A DNA stretch of 35,995 bases. Source: Bacteroidota bacterium (GTDB lineage Bacteria > Bacteroidota > Bacteroidia > Chitinophagales > Chitinophagaceae). The translations under genes were made by a program, and so were the position numbers. Under the pieces are notes generated by a model, which had not been told where the DNA came from, searched no databases, and was given only the letters and a program-made list of their open reading frames with translations. Positions within the stretch are counted from its first letter, which is position 1, and every line of letters begins with the position of its first letter. The stretch is taken from positions 1-35,995 of the forward strand of contig JAFDXG010000106.1 in NCBI GenBank assembly GCA_018268105.1, in the 5' to 3' direction. Below, piece after piece: positions 1-9,371 of this stretch.

Positions 1-624
1 GAAACTCAGGAATACGCTTTTACCCAACTTGGGCAGGAACTTCACGATAATATAGGACAGTTACTCAGTACCACTAAAATGTTGCTGGGTATTACAGAAA
101 GAAATCTCTCTGAGGTACCCGACACCTTAAAAACAGCCGAAGAAACACTGGGCAAAGCTATACAGGATATACGGGCTTTATCAAAATCGCTCAACCAGGA
201 ATGGCTGCAGCAATTTAACCTGCTGGAAAATCTGAATAATGAACTGGAACGGATTAATACCGTCGGCGAAGTACAGACAGAGATGAATACCCCGCTAACC
301 GAGCTACCTTTACCTGCAGAATCGCAGGTGATGCTGTTCAGGATTGTGCAGGAAGCTTTACAAAACAGTATAAAACACGCCAAAGCAAAAAACATTCAGG
401 TAACGCTGATAAGGAAGAAAGATGATCTTGAACTGTTCATCAGCGATGATGGTACAGGTTTTAATACAGAAAAAAATTCCGGAAATGGAGTGGGTATTAT
501 TAATATGCAACACAGGGCACAATTGCTTGGAGGCAGTATCTCCTGGCATGCTGCAGATGGCAATGGCACAGAAGTATATATCAGCATCCCACTCACACAA
601 AAATCAGATAATCATGAAGGTTAA
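1..624 (+). CDS. Sensor histidine kinase, C-terminal part (5' end outside window)
   Basis: Kinase half of a two-component sensor of the NarL/LytS-like HisKA_3 class, which autophosphorylates on histidine and passes the phosphate to a partner regulator. The frame is open from base 1, so the gene begins upstream. The visible part is about 207 residues. It starts with the dimerisation helix carrying the phospho-acceptor motif ELHDNIGQ (His at visible residue 15). The HATPase domain follows, with the N-box FRIVQEALQNSIKHA and the G-box runs DDGTGF and GNGVGIINM. Sensor and membrane segments are not visible. The stop overlaps the start of the next gene by 11 bases, so the two are translationally coupled and form one system. 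The signal sensed cannot be told from this fragment. Confidence 0.93.
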   Translation, partial: ETQEYAFTQLGQELHDNIGQLLSTTKMLLGITERNLSEVPDTLKTAEETLGKAIQDIRALSKSLNQEWLQQFNLLENLNNELERINTVGEVQTEMNTPLTELPLPAESQVMLFRIVQEALQNSIKHAKAKNIQVTLIRKKDDLELFISDDGTGFNTEKNSGNGVGIINMQHRAQLLGGSISWHAADGNGTEVYISIPLTQKSDNHEG

Positions 625-1255
625 AATTGGAATAGTGGATGATCACCAGCTTTTTCTAAAATCACTTAGTTTACTCATCAGCGGTTTTAACGACTTTACT
701 ATTGTAGTGGAGGCGCTGAATGGCAAAGACCTGCTGGATAAAATGCTTTTAAAAAAACTGGAACCCGACATGCTGCTGGTAGATGTAAATATGCCAGTAA
801 TGAATGGTATAGCCACGGCAGAATATTTTATGGAACACTATCCACTGATAAAAATTGTAGCGCTTTCCATGAAGGATGATGATACTACAATTATCGCCAT
901 GCTAAAAGCGGGTGCATGTGCCTACCTGTTAAAAGATATTCATCCTGACACCCTGGAGAAAGCCCTGTTGGAAATACATAATAGCGGCTTTTATAATGCA
1001 GATACAGCTAATATTAATTACCGAAGATTGCTTCAGCATAATTTAAAAGAGCCCATTCTAAAACTTTCCGAGAAAGAAAAGCTATTTTTACAAATGGCCT
1101 GCAGCGATCTGACTTATAAACAAATAGCCGGAGAAATGCATTTATCTGAACGCACTATTGACGGGTACCGCGAAGCATTGTTCCAAAAATTAAATGTGCA
1201 AAGCAGGGTGGGGATGGCGCTCGAAGCTATCCGGCGCAACCTGGTATCATTATAA
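614..1255 (+). CDS. LuxR/NarL-family response regulator
   Basis: Partner of the upstream kinase and a DNA-binding transcription regulator. The start is taken at the ATG at 614 because the receiver domain begins there (MKVKIGIVDDHQLF); the frame is open further upstream but that part overlaps the kinase gene and is not domain sequence. The receiver domain (about 1-120) has the acidic pair D9/D10, phospho-acceptor D57 in the DVNMP motif, S85 and K107. The C-terminal LuxR-type helix-turn-helix (about 148-205) contains the LSEKEK and YKQIAGEMHLSERTIDGYR segments. Length 213 aa is normal for the family. Target genes are unknown. The next genes are convergent (susC/D), so regulation of that locus is possible but not shown. 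Confidence 0.95.
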   Translation: MKVKIGIVDDHQLFLKSLSLLISGFNDFTIVVEALNGKDLLDKMLLKKLEPDMLLVDVNMPVMNGIATAEYFMEHYPLIKIVALSMKDDDTTIIAMLKAGACAYLLKDIHPDTLEKALLEIHNSGFYNADTANINYRRLLQHNLKEPILKLSEKEKLFLQMACSDLTYKQIAGEMHLSERTIDGYREALFQKLNVQSRVGMALEAIRRNLVSL

Positions 1256-1361
1256 TATTCCAGACAGGTTACAATCGTTGTAACATCTTTCTTTTATTTA
1301 TCCATAAATTTTAGTTAACCAAAATCTGGGATAAATCTTTATTCTTATCACTTTATTTCGA

Positions 1362-1376
1362 AAAACGAATCGTTTT
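1362..1376. promoter_or_regulatory. 15-bp perfect palindrome, operator-like
   Basis: The sequence AAAACGA-A-TCGTTTT has two perfect 7-base arms around one central base. It lies in the 195-bp space between the convergent response regulator and susD. Its shape resembles LacI-type operators, but no promoter is evident beside it. It could also be a weak hairpin at the end of the regulator transcript. Function unknown. Confidence 0.35.
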
Positions 1377-1395
1377 GTATTGATATCTAAAAACT

Positions 1396-1426
1396 AAGGG
1401 GACACGCCTATTGGTCGTATCCCCTT
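1396..1426 (-). terminator. Hairpin terminator downstream of susD
   Basis: An 11-bp stem (AAGGGGACACG / CGTATCCCCTT, one wobble pair) with a 9-base loop sits 24 bases after the susD stop. On the minus strand the hairpin is followed by a short U tract (AGTTTTTA). It also lies at the end of the convergent two-component transcript, although the tract on that side is poorer. Confidence 0.7.
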
Positions 1427-1450
1427 GTTAATAATAGTTTCCTGATTTTT

Positions 1451-3040
1451 TTACCAGCCGGGAGTTTGTTTGTAAACACCATTACTCCTGTTGATTTCAT
1501 CCGGGGGCATTGGCCATGCAATTTTTGCATCGGTATAATTACGTGCAGGCCACACTTGCTGGATGGTATAGGGTGAATTGGGATCAGTTTTATTGGAATG
1601 AATACGTCCATGAAGAGGTGCATTAATTTTTGCTACATCATCCCATCTTTTCAGGTCTTCTGCACGGTCAGTCCACTCACATGCCAACTCACAACGACGT
1701 TCATGTTTCAGATCATCCATCGTTGGATTAGTAATGGGATCTAGCCCTACTCTTGCTCTTACTTCGTTTAGCGGAGCGGCTGCTTCTCCGGACTTGTTCA
1801 TCTGCAATAAGGCTTCGGCCTTAAAAAGCAGGATTTCCGCATACCTCATCAAGGGAAGATTTAAAGCGGTGGTAGGATAGTCTCCATTAGCATTTACTTT
1901 ATCATTGGTACTTGCATCTCCGTTAGATCCATAGCTGTATGGTTCCATATATTTTCTGATCTGGAAACCGGAAAGACTGTTGGTAGATGCATATTTCTTT
2001 TCTTCGCCGAAGTAAGTAAATGTATCTCCAAACTTAAGAATGGTTACCTCTCTCCTTGGGTCGTTGGCTTCATATTCTTCATACAATTCCTCCGTAGGCT
2101 GAAAATAACCCCAGCCGTTATAAGCTCCCCATCCTTTGTTTTCAAGCACGACACCCGGAAATTCGGAACCACCCTGGTTGCCAGAGGTAACGGACCAGAT
2201 ATATTCGCTGCCCCAGTTGTTTTCGATGTTGAACACTGCCTGATAATTCGCTCTTGGAGTAGCTTTACCTGTTATTAATGCCCTGCCACATTCATTTTTT
2301 ATCCTGTCGCATAAAGCAGGTATCAGTTCCCATTTACTGGCATCATATTGTGCCCAGTACGCATAAGTTTTTACCAGGTAGCCTAAGGCTGCTGCTTTAT
2401 GTGCACGACCTCGATCATCGGCACTATAGGTTTCAAAAAGTGGCAACAAATCTGCGGCTTTTTGAAAATCTGCAGCAATCGCCGTATAGTTGTCAGTTAC
2501 TGATGGTAGTTGTGGTGGAATTCTTTTACCAAATTCTGGGTTTTCAATGGCATCATAAGGAACACCCTGATTTTTAGTTCCCCACATATAAGCGATCCAG
2601 AAGTGGGCAAAACCTCTGATGAAATAAGCTTCCCCCAGTGAACGGGTTCGTAACTCTTCCGATATGTTGGTAGCTGTAGGCAATCCCCCGATTGCAACGT
2701 TGGCTTTGTTGAGCATCCAGTACAGGTCGCTCCATCCGGTTGAAATATAACCTTCACTACCCGTGCAAAGAAAATTCTTGATATTTTCTGCTGAAGCTTT
2801 AGATCTTCCAACTATCAGATCATCTCCCGCAACCTGCATCCAGAAAAGATCTCTGCCCCAGGTGGATTCATACCGCATAGGTTCATATAAGGCTGCAACA
2901 CCTTTTAATACTGATGATGTGCCATCCCACAAATAGGCAGTGGAAGGAGACCCATTGGGTTTGGTATCAACCCAGTCTTTTTTGCAGGATGTAAATAAAG
3001 TTCCTGCAACAATGAATGAATAAAGCATTAGATGTTTCAT
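1451..3040 (-). CDS. SusD/RagB family nutrient-binding outer-membrane lipoprotein
   Basis: Surface lipoprotein that forms the lid over a SusC-type TonB-dependent transporter and captures oligosaccharide or other bulky substrate. The N-terminus is a lipoprotein signal peptide with the lipobox ending LFTSC (acylated Cys19). The body has the alpha-helical, TPR-rich SusD arrangement, and the protein ends in PGW as many SusD proteins do. Length 529 aa is typical. It starts 38 bases after the susC stop, so the pair is one transcript. Neither this gene nor its neighbours includes a glycoside hydrolase, peptidase or sulfatase, so the substrate cannot be inferred. Confidence 0.95.
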   Translation of the reverse strand: MKHLMLYSFIVAGTLFTSCKKDWVDTKPNGSPSTAYLWDGTSSVLKGVAALYEPMRYESTWGRDLFWMQVAGDDLIVGRSKASAENIKNFLCTGSEGYISTGWSDLYWMLNKANVAIGGLPTATNISEELRTRSLGEAYFIRGFAHFWIAYMWGTKNQGVPYDAIENPEFGKRIPPQLPSVTDNYTAIAADFQKAADLLPLFETYSADDRGRAHKAAALGYLVKTYAYWAQYDASKWELIPALCDRIKNECGRALITGKATPRANYQAVFNIENNWGSEYIWSVTSGNQGGSEFPGVVLENKGWGAYNGWGYFQPTEELYEEYEANDPRREVTILKFGDTFTYFGEEKKYASTNSLSGFQIRKYMEPYSYGSNGDASTNDKVNANGDYPTTALNLPLMRYAEILLFKAEALLQMNKSGEAAAPLNEVRARVGLDPITNPTMDDLKHERRCELACEWTDRAEDLKRWDDVAKINAPLHGRIHSNKTDPNSPYTIQQVWPARNYTDAKIAWPMPPDEINRSNGVYKQTPGW

Positions 3041-3078
3041 ATAATGATTTTAAAATTTTAGATTTTTCATCAAATAAC

Positions 3079-6000
3079 TTACAGTACAAGTTTTACACCG
3101 GCAGATAATATTCTTGACACCGGGAACTGCCCTCCATCCAATCCGATACCTCCAACTTCCGGATCCATACCGCTATATTTTGTGATGGTAATCAAATTTT
3201 CTGCGCTTATATATACTCTGAGCGTACTGTTTTTGATAAGTTTCGGAAAATTGTAGCCCAGAATAAGGCTTTTCAAACGCAGGTAGTTCCCGTTTTCAAG
3301 ATACCAGTCCGAAGGAGTCTGGAAGTTTTTATTAGGATCATTGGCAGATATACGCGGAATATCAGATCCGGTATTAGTAGGCGACCAGGCATCCAATATT
3401 TTATCCCAGCGGTTATACCCCTGCTCTGATGCATTCAGAGTAGACTCTTTAAAGGCGTGGAATAATTTAACACCGGCTACACCCTGCCAGAACATGCTGA
3501 AATCAAAATTTTTCCAACTAACGTTGAGAGTAAATCCGTAGGTGACTTTTGGAAAAGCATTACCCATATATATCCTGTCCTTATCATCAATTTTACCATC
3601 TTTGTTCTGGTCTACAAATTTCAGATCACCAGGTACAGCGTTAGGTTGTATTTTATTTCCGTCGGGTCCGACATAATCGTCAATTTCCTTTTGAGTCTGA
3701 AAGATACCGGCATTTTTTATTAGCCAGTAGGAATAGTAAGGCTCACCTACTATTGACCGATAAGGCGCCAGAGTGCCTCTCCATGCATCGCCATGAGTCC
3801 AGGCTGAGTTAACGTTTTCGTCTATATATGCCACTCTGTTTTTAAGGGTAGCAAAGTTACCACTGATATCATAGCGTATCTGATTGATCCTGCTGCTCCA
3901 GGTAGCGCTGAATTCAAAACCGGTATTTCTGATTTTTCCCTGGTTAATTAATGGAGCACCAAAACCAAAAGTATTGGGCCAATTATTATCCTGGTTTTTG
4001 ATCAGGTCAAAAGTCATTTTATCAAAATAATCTGCAGTAATTGTCAACCTTTGGTTTAACAGGCTCAGGTCAAGACCGATATCTTTTTGCTCAGAACTTT
4101 CCCAGGTCAGTTCCCTGTTAGTAAAAGCCGAAACATATAAGGTATTAGTCTGCGGGGCCGACTGACCTATCTGGTAGGTATTACCATTGCCAAGAGTAGG
4201 ATATCCATAATATCTTCCTACGGAATTGATGTTTCCAATGCGCCCCCAACTTGCGCGTATCTTCAACAAATCAATATTGTTTACATGAAAGAAAGGTTCT
4301 GAACTTATTTTCCAGGCTGCTGTTACCCCGGGAAAACCTTTGGCCCTGAAGCCCAGCGGCAACTTACCGGCATTGTCTTTACGATAGCTTGCTGTAACGA
4401 AATATCTGTCTTCCCAGCTATACGATATTCTGCCAACATAAGACTGGCTGCGATCCATCCAGTCGTAGTCTGAAGGCTTGATATCAGTAAAGTTTCCGGC
4501 ATTTACAAAGAATTGTGCCCAGTCAGCTTCATTATCAAAGGTTTTAGCAGAGGCCGCAAATCCTTTTGCTGCGTCTTCCAATGCTGTTGAGGAGAGCATT
4601 ACCCCAATGCTATGTCCGTCAAATACCCGTGAATAATTTAGTGTATTCTCCCATATCAACCGATGTGATTTTGCTGTAGAATAGTCTAACTGGTTTGAGG
4701 TATTAGGTTTCCCTGGCTCTGTTCTCTTAGGACTAAAATTCTTATAAAGTGAAGTACCCTGACGATAAGAGAACCTGGAAGTAAATGACAATCCCCTGAT
4801 ACCCAGTTGGGATAAAGTCAATTCGGAAACGGATTGAATATCTGTTCCTTTATTGTAAGGGCGATTGCGTAGTAAAGTAGCTACAGGGTTGATTACATCA
4901 CCATGAATACCGAGATAATTTGATTCCCTGGGACCTACGCCGCCAAAGCTTCCATCATCGTAATATACAGTAGCTGATCTTGGCATATAAATAGCAGAAA
5001 GTATAGTACCACTATAACCGCTTTCTGTAGAAGTTCCTCTCGAATCGCCATTATTTATAAATACTTCCTGCCGGAATTTAATATTGTTAGAAAATTTATA
5101 GAACGCATTAAACCTGCCCGAAATATTTTTGGCATAAGTATTTAATAGTGTACCCTGGTTTTCTTCATATCTGCCCTGAAAGAGCATTGAAAACTTATCT
5201 GTTCCTGCATTAATACTAATATTATGGCGCTGAATCAAACCGGTGCGAAAAATGGAATGTACCCAATCTGTACGTGTAACCTGAGCATCAGGATTGATAG
5301 AGGCATTCCATCCATCCAAAGGTGGAAGCCCTGCATTTTGAAAAGCAAGATTAGAAACTTCTGCTTCTTTGTCTGCTGTAAGAGACTGTGGTAGTTTCCA
5401 TGCCGTTTTAGCACCCATAAATGCGGAGTATTCCACAGTAGGCTTCCCTTCTTTTGCCTGGCGGGTAGTAATGAGTATAACCCCCGCTGATCCTGAAAAT
5501 GCACCATAAATAGCTGCCGATGCTGCATCTTTTAAAACAGTGATAGATTCCACATCGGATGGATTGAATGGTGCACCAAGTACACCATCTACAACATACA
5601 ATGGACTTTCACCGCTTCGGTTACCCACGCCACGGATAACAATATTGGGGCCCCGATCGGGATGTCCGCCATTATTTACAATGGTGATTCCCGGTACTTT
5701 ACCCTGCATCATGTTTTCAACATTAAGTACAGGGCGGTTCTTCGCCTGCTCCATATCCGGTACAGTAGCAACAGCCGCAGATAAATCTTTTTTGCGCATA
5801 GAGCCATATCCAATAACAACAACTTTATCAAGTGTTGTGTTTACAGGTTGCAGAACAATACTCAATGCAATCCTGCTGTCGGCTTTAAGTTCATACCCCG
5901 ATAACGTATCGGTCTGATAACCGACATAACTAATAATAAATTGATAGCCGGCTGCAGGGGGGAGATTTTTAAAACTGAAAATCCCTTTTTCATTGGTACT

Positions 6001-6171
6001 GGTGGTTTGTGAAAACCCGGTTGATGCATTCTTTGCAAGAACACTTACTCCCTGCAGTATTTCATCACTTTCATTTTTTACAATTCCTGTTGCCGAATTC
6101 AATGCATTTTGTGCCTGTGAATACATGCCCATTGTGCATAGCAGCAACAAGAAAAAGAATAACTGTTTCAT
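3079..6171 (-). CDS. SusC/RagA family TonB-linked outer-membrane transporter
   Basis: Outer-membrane beta-barrel that imports the SusD-bound ligand using TonB energy. The start chosen is the ATG at 6171, which gives a clean signal peptide (MKQLFFFLLLLCTMGMYSQAQ). An in-frame start at 6207 would add a 12-residue polar leader and is unlikely. After the signal come a CarboxypepD_reg-like domain (TGIVKNESDEILQGVSV), the TonB-box/plug region (VVIGYGSMRKKDLSAAV, then VLKDAASAAIYG and GVILITT) and the barrel. It is about 1030 aa, usual for SusC. No N-terminal STN signalling domain is visible between signal peptide and CarboxypepD_reg domain, although an ECF sigma/FecR pair sits directly upstream. 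A terminator-like hairpin separates it from fecR. Confidence 0.95.
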   Translation of the reverse strand: MKQLFFFLLLLCTMGMYSQAQNALNSATGIVKNESDEILQGVSVLAKNASTGFSQTTSTNEKGIFSFKNLPPAAGYQFIISYVGYQTDTLSGYELKADSRIALSIVLQPVNTTLDKVVVIGYGSMRKKDLSAAVATVPDMEQAKNRPVLNVENMMQGKVPGITIVNNGGHPDRGPNIVIRGVGNRSGESPLYVVDGVLGAPFNPSDVESITVLKDAASAAIYGAFSGSAGVILITTRQAKEGKPTVEYSAFMGAKTAWKLPQSLTADKEAEVSNLAFQNAGLPPLDGWNASINPDAQVTRTDWVHSIFRTGLIQRHNISINAGTDKFSMLFQGRYEENQGTLLNTYAKNISGRFNAFYKFSNNIKFRQEVFINNGDSRGTSTESGYSGTILSAIYMPRSATVYYDDGSFGGVGPRESNYLGIHGDVINPVATLLRNRPYNKGTDIQSVSELTLSQLGIRGLSFTSRFSYRQGTSLYKNFSPKRTEPGKPNTSNQLDYSTAKSHRLIWENTLNYSRVFDGHSIGVMLSSTALEDAAKGFAASAKTFDNEADWAQFFVNAGNFTDIKPSDYDWMDRSQSYVGRISYSWEDRYFVTASYRKDNAGKLPLGFRAKGFPGVTAAWKISSEPFFHVNNIDLLKIRASWGRIGNINSVGRYYGYPTLGNGNTYQIGQSAPQTNTLYVSAFTNRELTWESSEQKDIGLDLSLLNQRLTITADYFDKMTFDLIKNQDNNWPNTFGFGAPLINQGKIRNTGFEFSATWSSRINQIRYDISGNFATLKNRVAYIDENVNSAWTHGDAWRGTLAPYRSIVGEPYYSYWLIKNAGIFQTQKEIDDYVGPDGNKIQPNAVPGDLKFVDQNKDGKIDDKDRIYMGNAFPKVTYGFTLNVSWKNFDFSMFWQGVAGVKLFHAFKESTLNASEQGYNRWDKILDAWSPTNTGSDIPRISANDPNKNFQTPSDWYLENGNYLRLKSLILGYNFPKLIKNSTLRVYISAENLITITKYSGMDPEVGGIGLDGGQFPVSRILSAGVKLVL

Positions 6172-6205
6172 AAGAGCTGTTTTTAATTTATAGTTTAAAC
6201 AATTC

Positions 6206-6230
6206 AAAAAAAATGAGTGGACAATCCACT
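6206..6230 (-). terminator. Intercistronic terminator/attenuator between fecR and susC
   Basis: On the minus strand a 6-bp stem with a 3-base loop (AGTGGA-TTG-TCCACT) is followed, after CA, by eight T residues. It lies 36 bases after the fecR stop and 34 bases before the susC start. It has the form of an intrinsic terminator, so susCD expression probably needs read-through control or a separate promoter squeezed into the remaining leader. Confidence 0.6.
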
Positions 6231-6266
6231 GTTTTTATACTAAAAGCATCTGTAAATTTTAAAAAC

Positions 6267-7292
6267 TTAATTGGGGGTTATAATAAACTCATTCGGTCTT
6301 TTCTCCACTTTCAGGTCATTTAATACTGCTAAGGTGTTAATGAAATCCTCAAACGATTCTGATGCCGGGTTATGTGTCCCTGTAAAACGCATGTCATCTA
6401 ATATGCCTGTTTTGAAAGTTATTTTAATTAAATATTGTTTTTGCAGTTCTTTGAAAATTTCAGATAAAGGCTGATTATTAAAACTGATCATTTTGGGTGC
6501 AGGGTTGGATTTTACTTTAGCAAATTTTGGCTGATCCCTCACTACATCGGGTTGATCTATTGCAGTAAGACGATAAGAAAAATCATGGTTGTTAAAGCTG
6601 AGTTCCTGTCCGGGCATTAGTAATACTTCCCTAAACTTTTTCCCTGAGTTGTTTTCTTTTTTAATGACAACTTTCCCTTCATATAACTTTACCGAAGTAT
6701 GTAAAGCACCCCCGTCGGATACACTGAATACAGTACCTAATGCTGTTACATTAATATTTCGGGCATGCACACAAAATGGTTTTGTGCTATCTTTTGCAAC
6801 AGAAAATGAAGCTTCTCCTTTGAGTACAATATCACGTCTAAGTAAAAAAACAGAATCGTAACGGATACTGCTACCTTCAGACAGCTTCACAATACTTCCA
6901 TCCGGTAGTAATATTTTTTTTTCTTTTGATAAATTATTTGTAGCAACTATATAAACATCCGTTGGCTTTATGAGGGTAAGTAACTGAGTTTTCTCCTGTC
7001 TGAATCCGGCAAAATAGACAGCCCCTGATAAAAAAAGCACTACAGATGCTGCTGCCAGCCATTTCCATTTCTTTGCAGGCGATTGTGTTTTTCGTAAAAT
7101 ATATTTAAACATTGCAGGAGAGGACTCCACACTGGTAGTTTTGCCAGATGAAAATTCTTCCCAGCTTTGTTCAGTCATAAGCCTGTTAAGCAGGTCAGGG
7201 TGCTGAGCAAGCCATTCTCTTACAAACAATTCCTCTTCATGGGAACATTGCCTGTCAAGATATTGCTGAATAAGTTGTCGGGTTATCTTCAT
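6267..7292 (-). CDS. FecR-family anti-sigma factor
   Basis: Inner-membrane anti-sigma protein that holds or activates the ECF sigma factor encoded just upstream. The start is placed at the ATG at 7292 (MKITRQLIQQYLD), which begins the usual cytosolic anti-sigma domain; an earlier in-frame codon at 7325 adds 11 unconvincing residues. Order in the 341-aa protein: cytosolic N-terminus (1-74), one membrane helix (about 78-97), periplasmic FecR domain (about 110-215, with the LPDGSIVKLSEGSSIRY strand region), and a C-terminal DUF4974 domain (about 265-340, FNNQPLSEIFKELQKQY). DUF4974 is STN-like in fold. It lies 80 bases after the sigma gene and before susC. Confidence 0.93.
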   Translation of the reverse strand: MKITRQLIQQYLDRQCSHEEELFVREWLAQHPDLLNRLMTEQSWEEFSSGKTTSVESSPAMFKYILRKTQSPAKKWKWLAAASVVLFLSGAVYFAGFRQEKTQLLTLIKPTDVYIVATNNLSKEKKILLPDGSIVKLSEGSSIRYDSVFLLRRDIVLKGEASFSVAKDSTKPFCVHARNINVTALGTVFSVSDGGALHTSVKLYEGKVVIKKENNSGKKFREVLLMPGQELSFNNHDFSYRLTAIDQPDVVRDQPKFAKVKSNPAPKMISFNNQPLSEIFKELQKQYLIKITFKTGILDDMRFTGTHNPASESFEDFINTLAVLNDLKVEKRPNEFIITPN

Positions 7293-7372
7293 ATTGTGCA
7301 ATAGTATATTCGCACACAAACTCAAAAACCCTTACTCCAGACGAAAAAAATTTAATTTATTTTCGATACAGA

Positions 7373-7912
7373 TTACCAAAAAAACAAAGAGAGGGACTTT
7401 TTAAGATGTTTAACCGCACGGGTAATATGAGTTTCAACTGTTTTAACAGAGATGGAAAGTTTTTCAGCAATTTCCTTATGGGAAAATCCATCAATACGAC
7501 TGTAAGAAAACACTTGTTGCTGTACTTCAGGCATTTTCCGGATAACATTCCTTACATATTCGAGCTCATTTTTAATTTCAGGGTAAGACTGTTCTGTAGA
7601 GGACTGGAATATATGATGCAGATCTGCCTGGTCAGGCAATCGTTCTGTTTTCCTTACAGCATTTCTGCGTAGTAAATCGATAACTATACTTTTGGCAATC
7701 CTGAATAGTTGGATACTAAGACTATAAGATGCAGAAAGATTTTCCCGGTTTTCCCAAAGTTTTACAAAGCTCATTTGCACAGTTTCTTCAGCCAGCCATT
7801 CTGAGCGTGTGTATTTCAAAATATAGTAATACAACTTTGCATGCTGATCAAAATAGAAGTCATGAAATGCCTGTCTGTTACCCTCTTTTATATTTTGAAG
7901 CCGCTGATCCAT
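7373..7912 (-). CDS. ECF-type RNA polymerase sigma factor (sigma-70 family)
   Basis: Alternative sigma factor of the extracytoplasmic-function class found with FecR and SusC/D in Bacteroidota. At 179 aa it has region 2 (about 10-85, with WLAEETVQMSFVKLWENRE and the IAKSIVIDLLRR helix) and region 4 (about 115-170), whose helix-turn-helix reads GFSHKEIAEKLSISVKTVE. Regions 1 and 3 are absent, as expected for the class. The likely targets are its own operon and the downstream susC/D pair. A weak -7 element (GATATTTG on the minus strand at 7938-7945) precedes it, without a clear -33. Confidence 0.95.
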   Translation of the reverse strand: MDQRLQNIKEGNRQAFHDFYFDQHAKLYYYILKYTRSEWLAEETVQMSFVKLWENRENLSASYSLSIQLFRIAKSIVIDLLRRNAVRKTERLPDQADLHHIFQSSTEQSYPEIKNELEYVRNVIRKMPEVQQQVFSYSRIDGFSHKEIAEKLSISVKTVETHITRAVKHLKKSLSLFFW

Positions 7913-8594
7913 TTCTCATGCAGTGATAAAAATAAAACAAATATCATAAACCTGAGAATATGGTAAAGGTTATCTAATTGTGAACAACCTATTGAACACT
8001 CCAAAACTTCTGTATATTTCTAATCAATACTTTATTTGAGATTGGTTTTACTTGCTGCTTTCGGTCAGTCATTTTTTCAAACGAATGTTTTGCCCTGGCA
8101 GCATCTGATACAGCAAGGGTAAATTCTGTTTTACTTCCAGGCTGACTGTTGTCAATGAGCTTTCGAAGTTTTTCCCGGTCGTGGTCGTATGCAAGATCAA
8201 GCATTTGAGTATTTACATTCCACACCCCGCAGGATTGAAATGTATCTGGTAAATCATAAATAACAGAAGTCACTTTGGCTTCATGGGCGGAAACGATAAT
8301 CTTTATCCTTGTCCGCTGAAACTTTAAAATTTGCCTGAAGTATAATTCTTTCACAGGGGTTGTTTTAAGGTTTATGAAATATTGAAAAATAAGGATGGTA
8401 TTTCTCAAAGGAACTATTTACAAAAAGAAAAAAAAATAGTACCCCCTCTATTATCCTGTAATAAAATCACGACAATTTTAAAATAACTACTTACTCCACG
8501 GGGATTATCCTTTAGTCAAAAGAAGAATTTGTGTAAAAGTAATAACAGGTTTGCAGTTTTTAATCCATTTTTGTAAAAACAATCTTTTACCAAA
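7913..8594. other. Low-gene-content gap; possible degraded coding remnant (7989-8408, minus)
   Basis: No confident gene is seen here. The minus strand of 7989-8408 stays open for 139 codons, but there is no ATG near its beginning; it could only start at TTG (8408) or GTG (about 8354). The conceptual product has a stretch (YDHDREKLRKLIDN) loosely like the end of a PAS domain. It could be a remnant of a sensor gene, a short real gene with a rare start, or chance. The rest (8409-8594) is AT-rich leader DNA of the exonuclease gene with no clear complete promoter. Confidence 0.4.
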
Positions 8595-9371
8595 ATGAGA
8601 ATAGCAACATATAATGTAAATAGTATCAATGCAAGGCTGCCTGTACTGCTGCGCTGGTTAAACGAAACCGCACCGGATATAGTATGTTTACAGGAATTAA
8701 AGGCACCGGATGAAAAATTTCCGGAAGATGCAATACTAAATGCCGGCTATCAACCTATTTGGAAAGGACAAAAAAGCTGGAATGGAGTGGCTATTTTATC
8801 ACGGCATGAAAAGCCACAGGCAATTATAAGTACTTTACCCGGCGATCCTGAAGACTTACACAGTCGTTACTTAGAAGCCGAAACGAACGGTATAATAATC
8901 GGAAGTATTTACCTTCCTAATGGTAATCCTGCACCCGGACCAAAATTCGACTATAAATTATCGTGGATACAACGTTTCATTGCTCATACAAAAACGCTGA
9001 TGAATACAGCTAAACCCGTTATACTTGCAGGTGATTACAATATTATTCCGGGGGATGAGGATGTGTATAAACCAGAAAGCTGGGTAGGAGACGCATTATT
9101 TAGAACAGAAGTGAAGGAAGCATTCAAACAGCTCATTTCAACAGGGTGGACTGATGCCCTTCGACATTTATATCCACATGAAACTATATATACCTATTGG
9201 GACTATTTTCGTAATGCATTCGACAGGAATGCCGGATTGAGAATAGATCATTTTCTGGTAAATCCCGCCGCACTTTCACTTCTTAAATCGGGCGGAGTAG
9301 ACGTTCAGGTAAGGGGATGGGAAAAAACCAGCGACCATGCGCCGGTGTGGATTGAGATGAAAAAGGTATAG
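8595..9371 (+). CDS. xth: Exodeoxyribonuclease III / AP endonuclease
   Basis: Base-excision-repair nuclease of the exonuclease III (EEP) family that cuts at abasic sites and trims 3' ends using a divalent metal. The 258-aa protein carries the expected active-site residues in order: N7 (TYNVNSINAR), E34 (LQELK), Y106 and N109 (GSIYLPNG), D147 and N149 (LAGDYNI), D218 (LRIDHF) and the D247-H248 pair (KTSDHAPVW). Length is normal. Its stop codon directly abuts the stop of the convergent eboF gene with no spacer and no visible terminator. It appears unrelated to the ebo pathway. Confidence 0.95.
   Translation: MRIATYNVNSINARLPVLLRWLNETAPDIVCLQELKAPDEKFPEDAILNAGYQPIWKGQKSWNGVAILSRHEKPQAIISTLPGDPEDLHSRYLEAETNGIIIGSIYLPNGNPAPGPKFDYKLSWIQRFIAHTKTLMNTAKPVILAGDYNIIPGDEDVYKPESWVGDALFRTEVKEAFKQLISTGWTDALRHLYPHETIYTYWDYFRNAFDRNAGLRIDHFLVNPAALSLLKSGGVDVQVRGWEKTSDHAPVWIEMKKV

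Noticed and set aside
5540..5917. 125-codon plus-strand frame within susC
   Set aside because: Antisense to the conserved plug-domain coding sequence; low-complexity Ser/Thr/Pro composition typical of a shadow frame.
8550..8573. Promoter for exonuclease III (TTTG then CATTTTTG)
   Set aside because: Spacing of 12 bases is too short for the Bacteroidota -33/-7 pattern.
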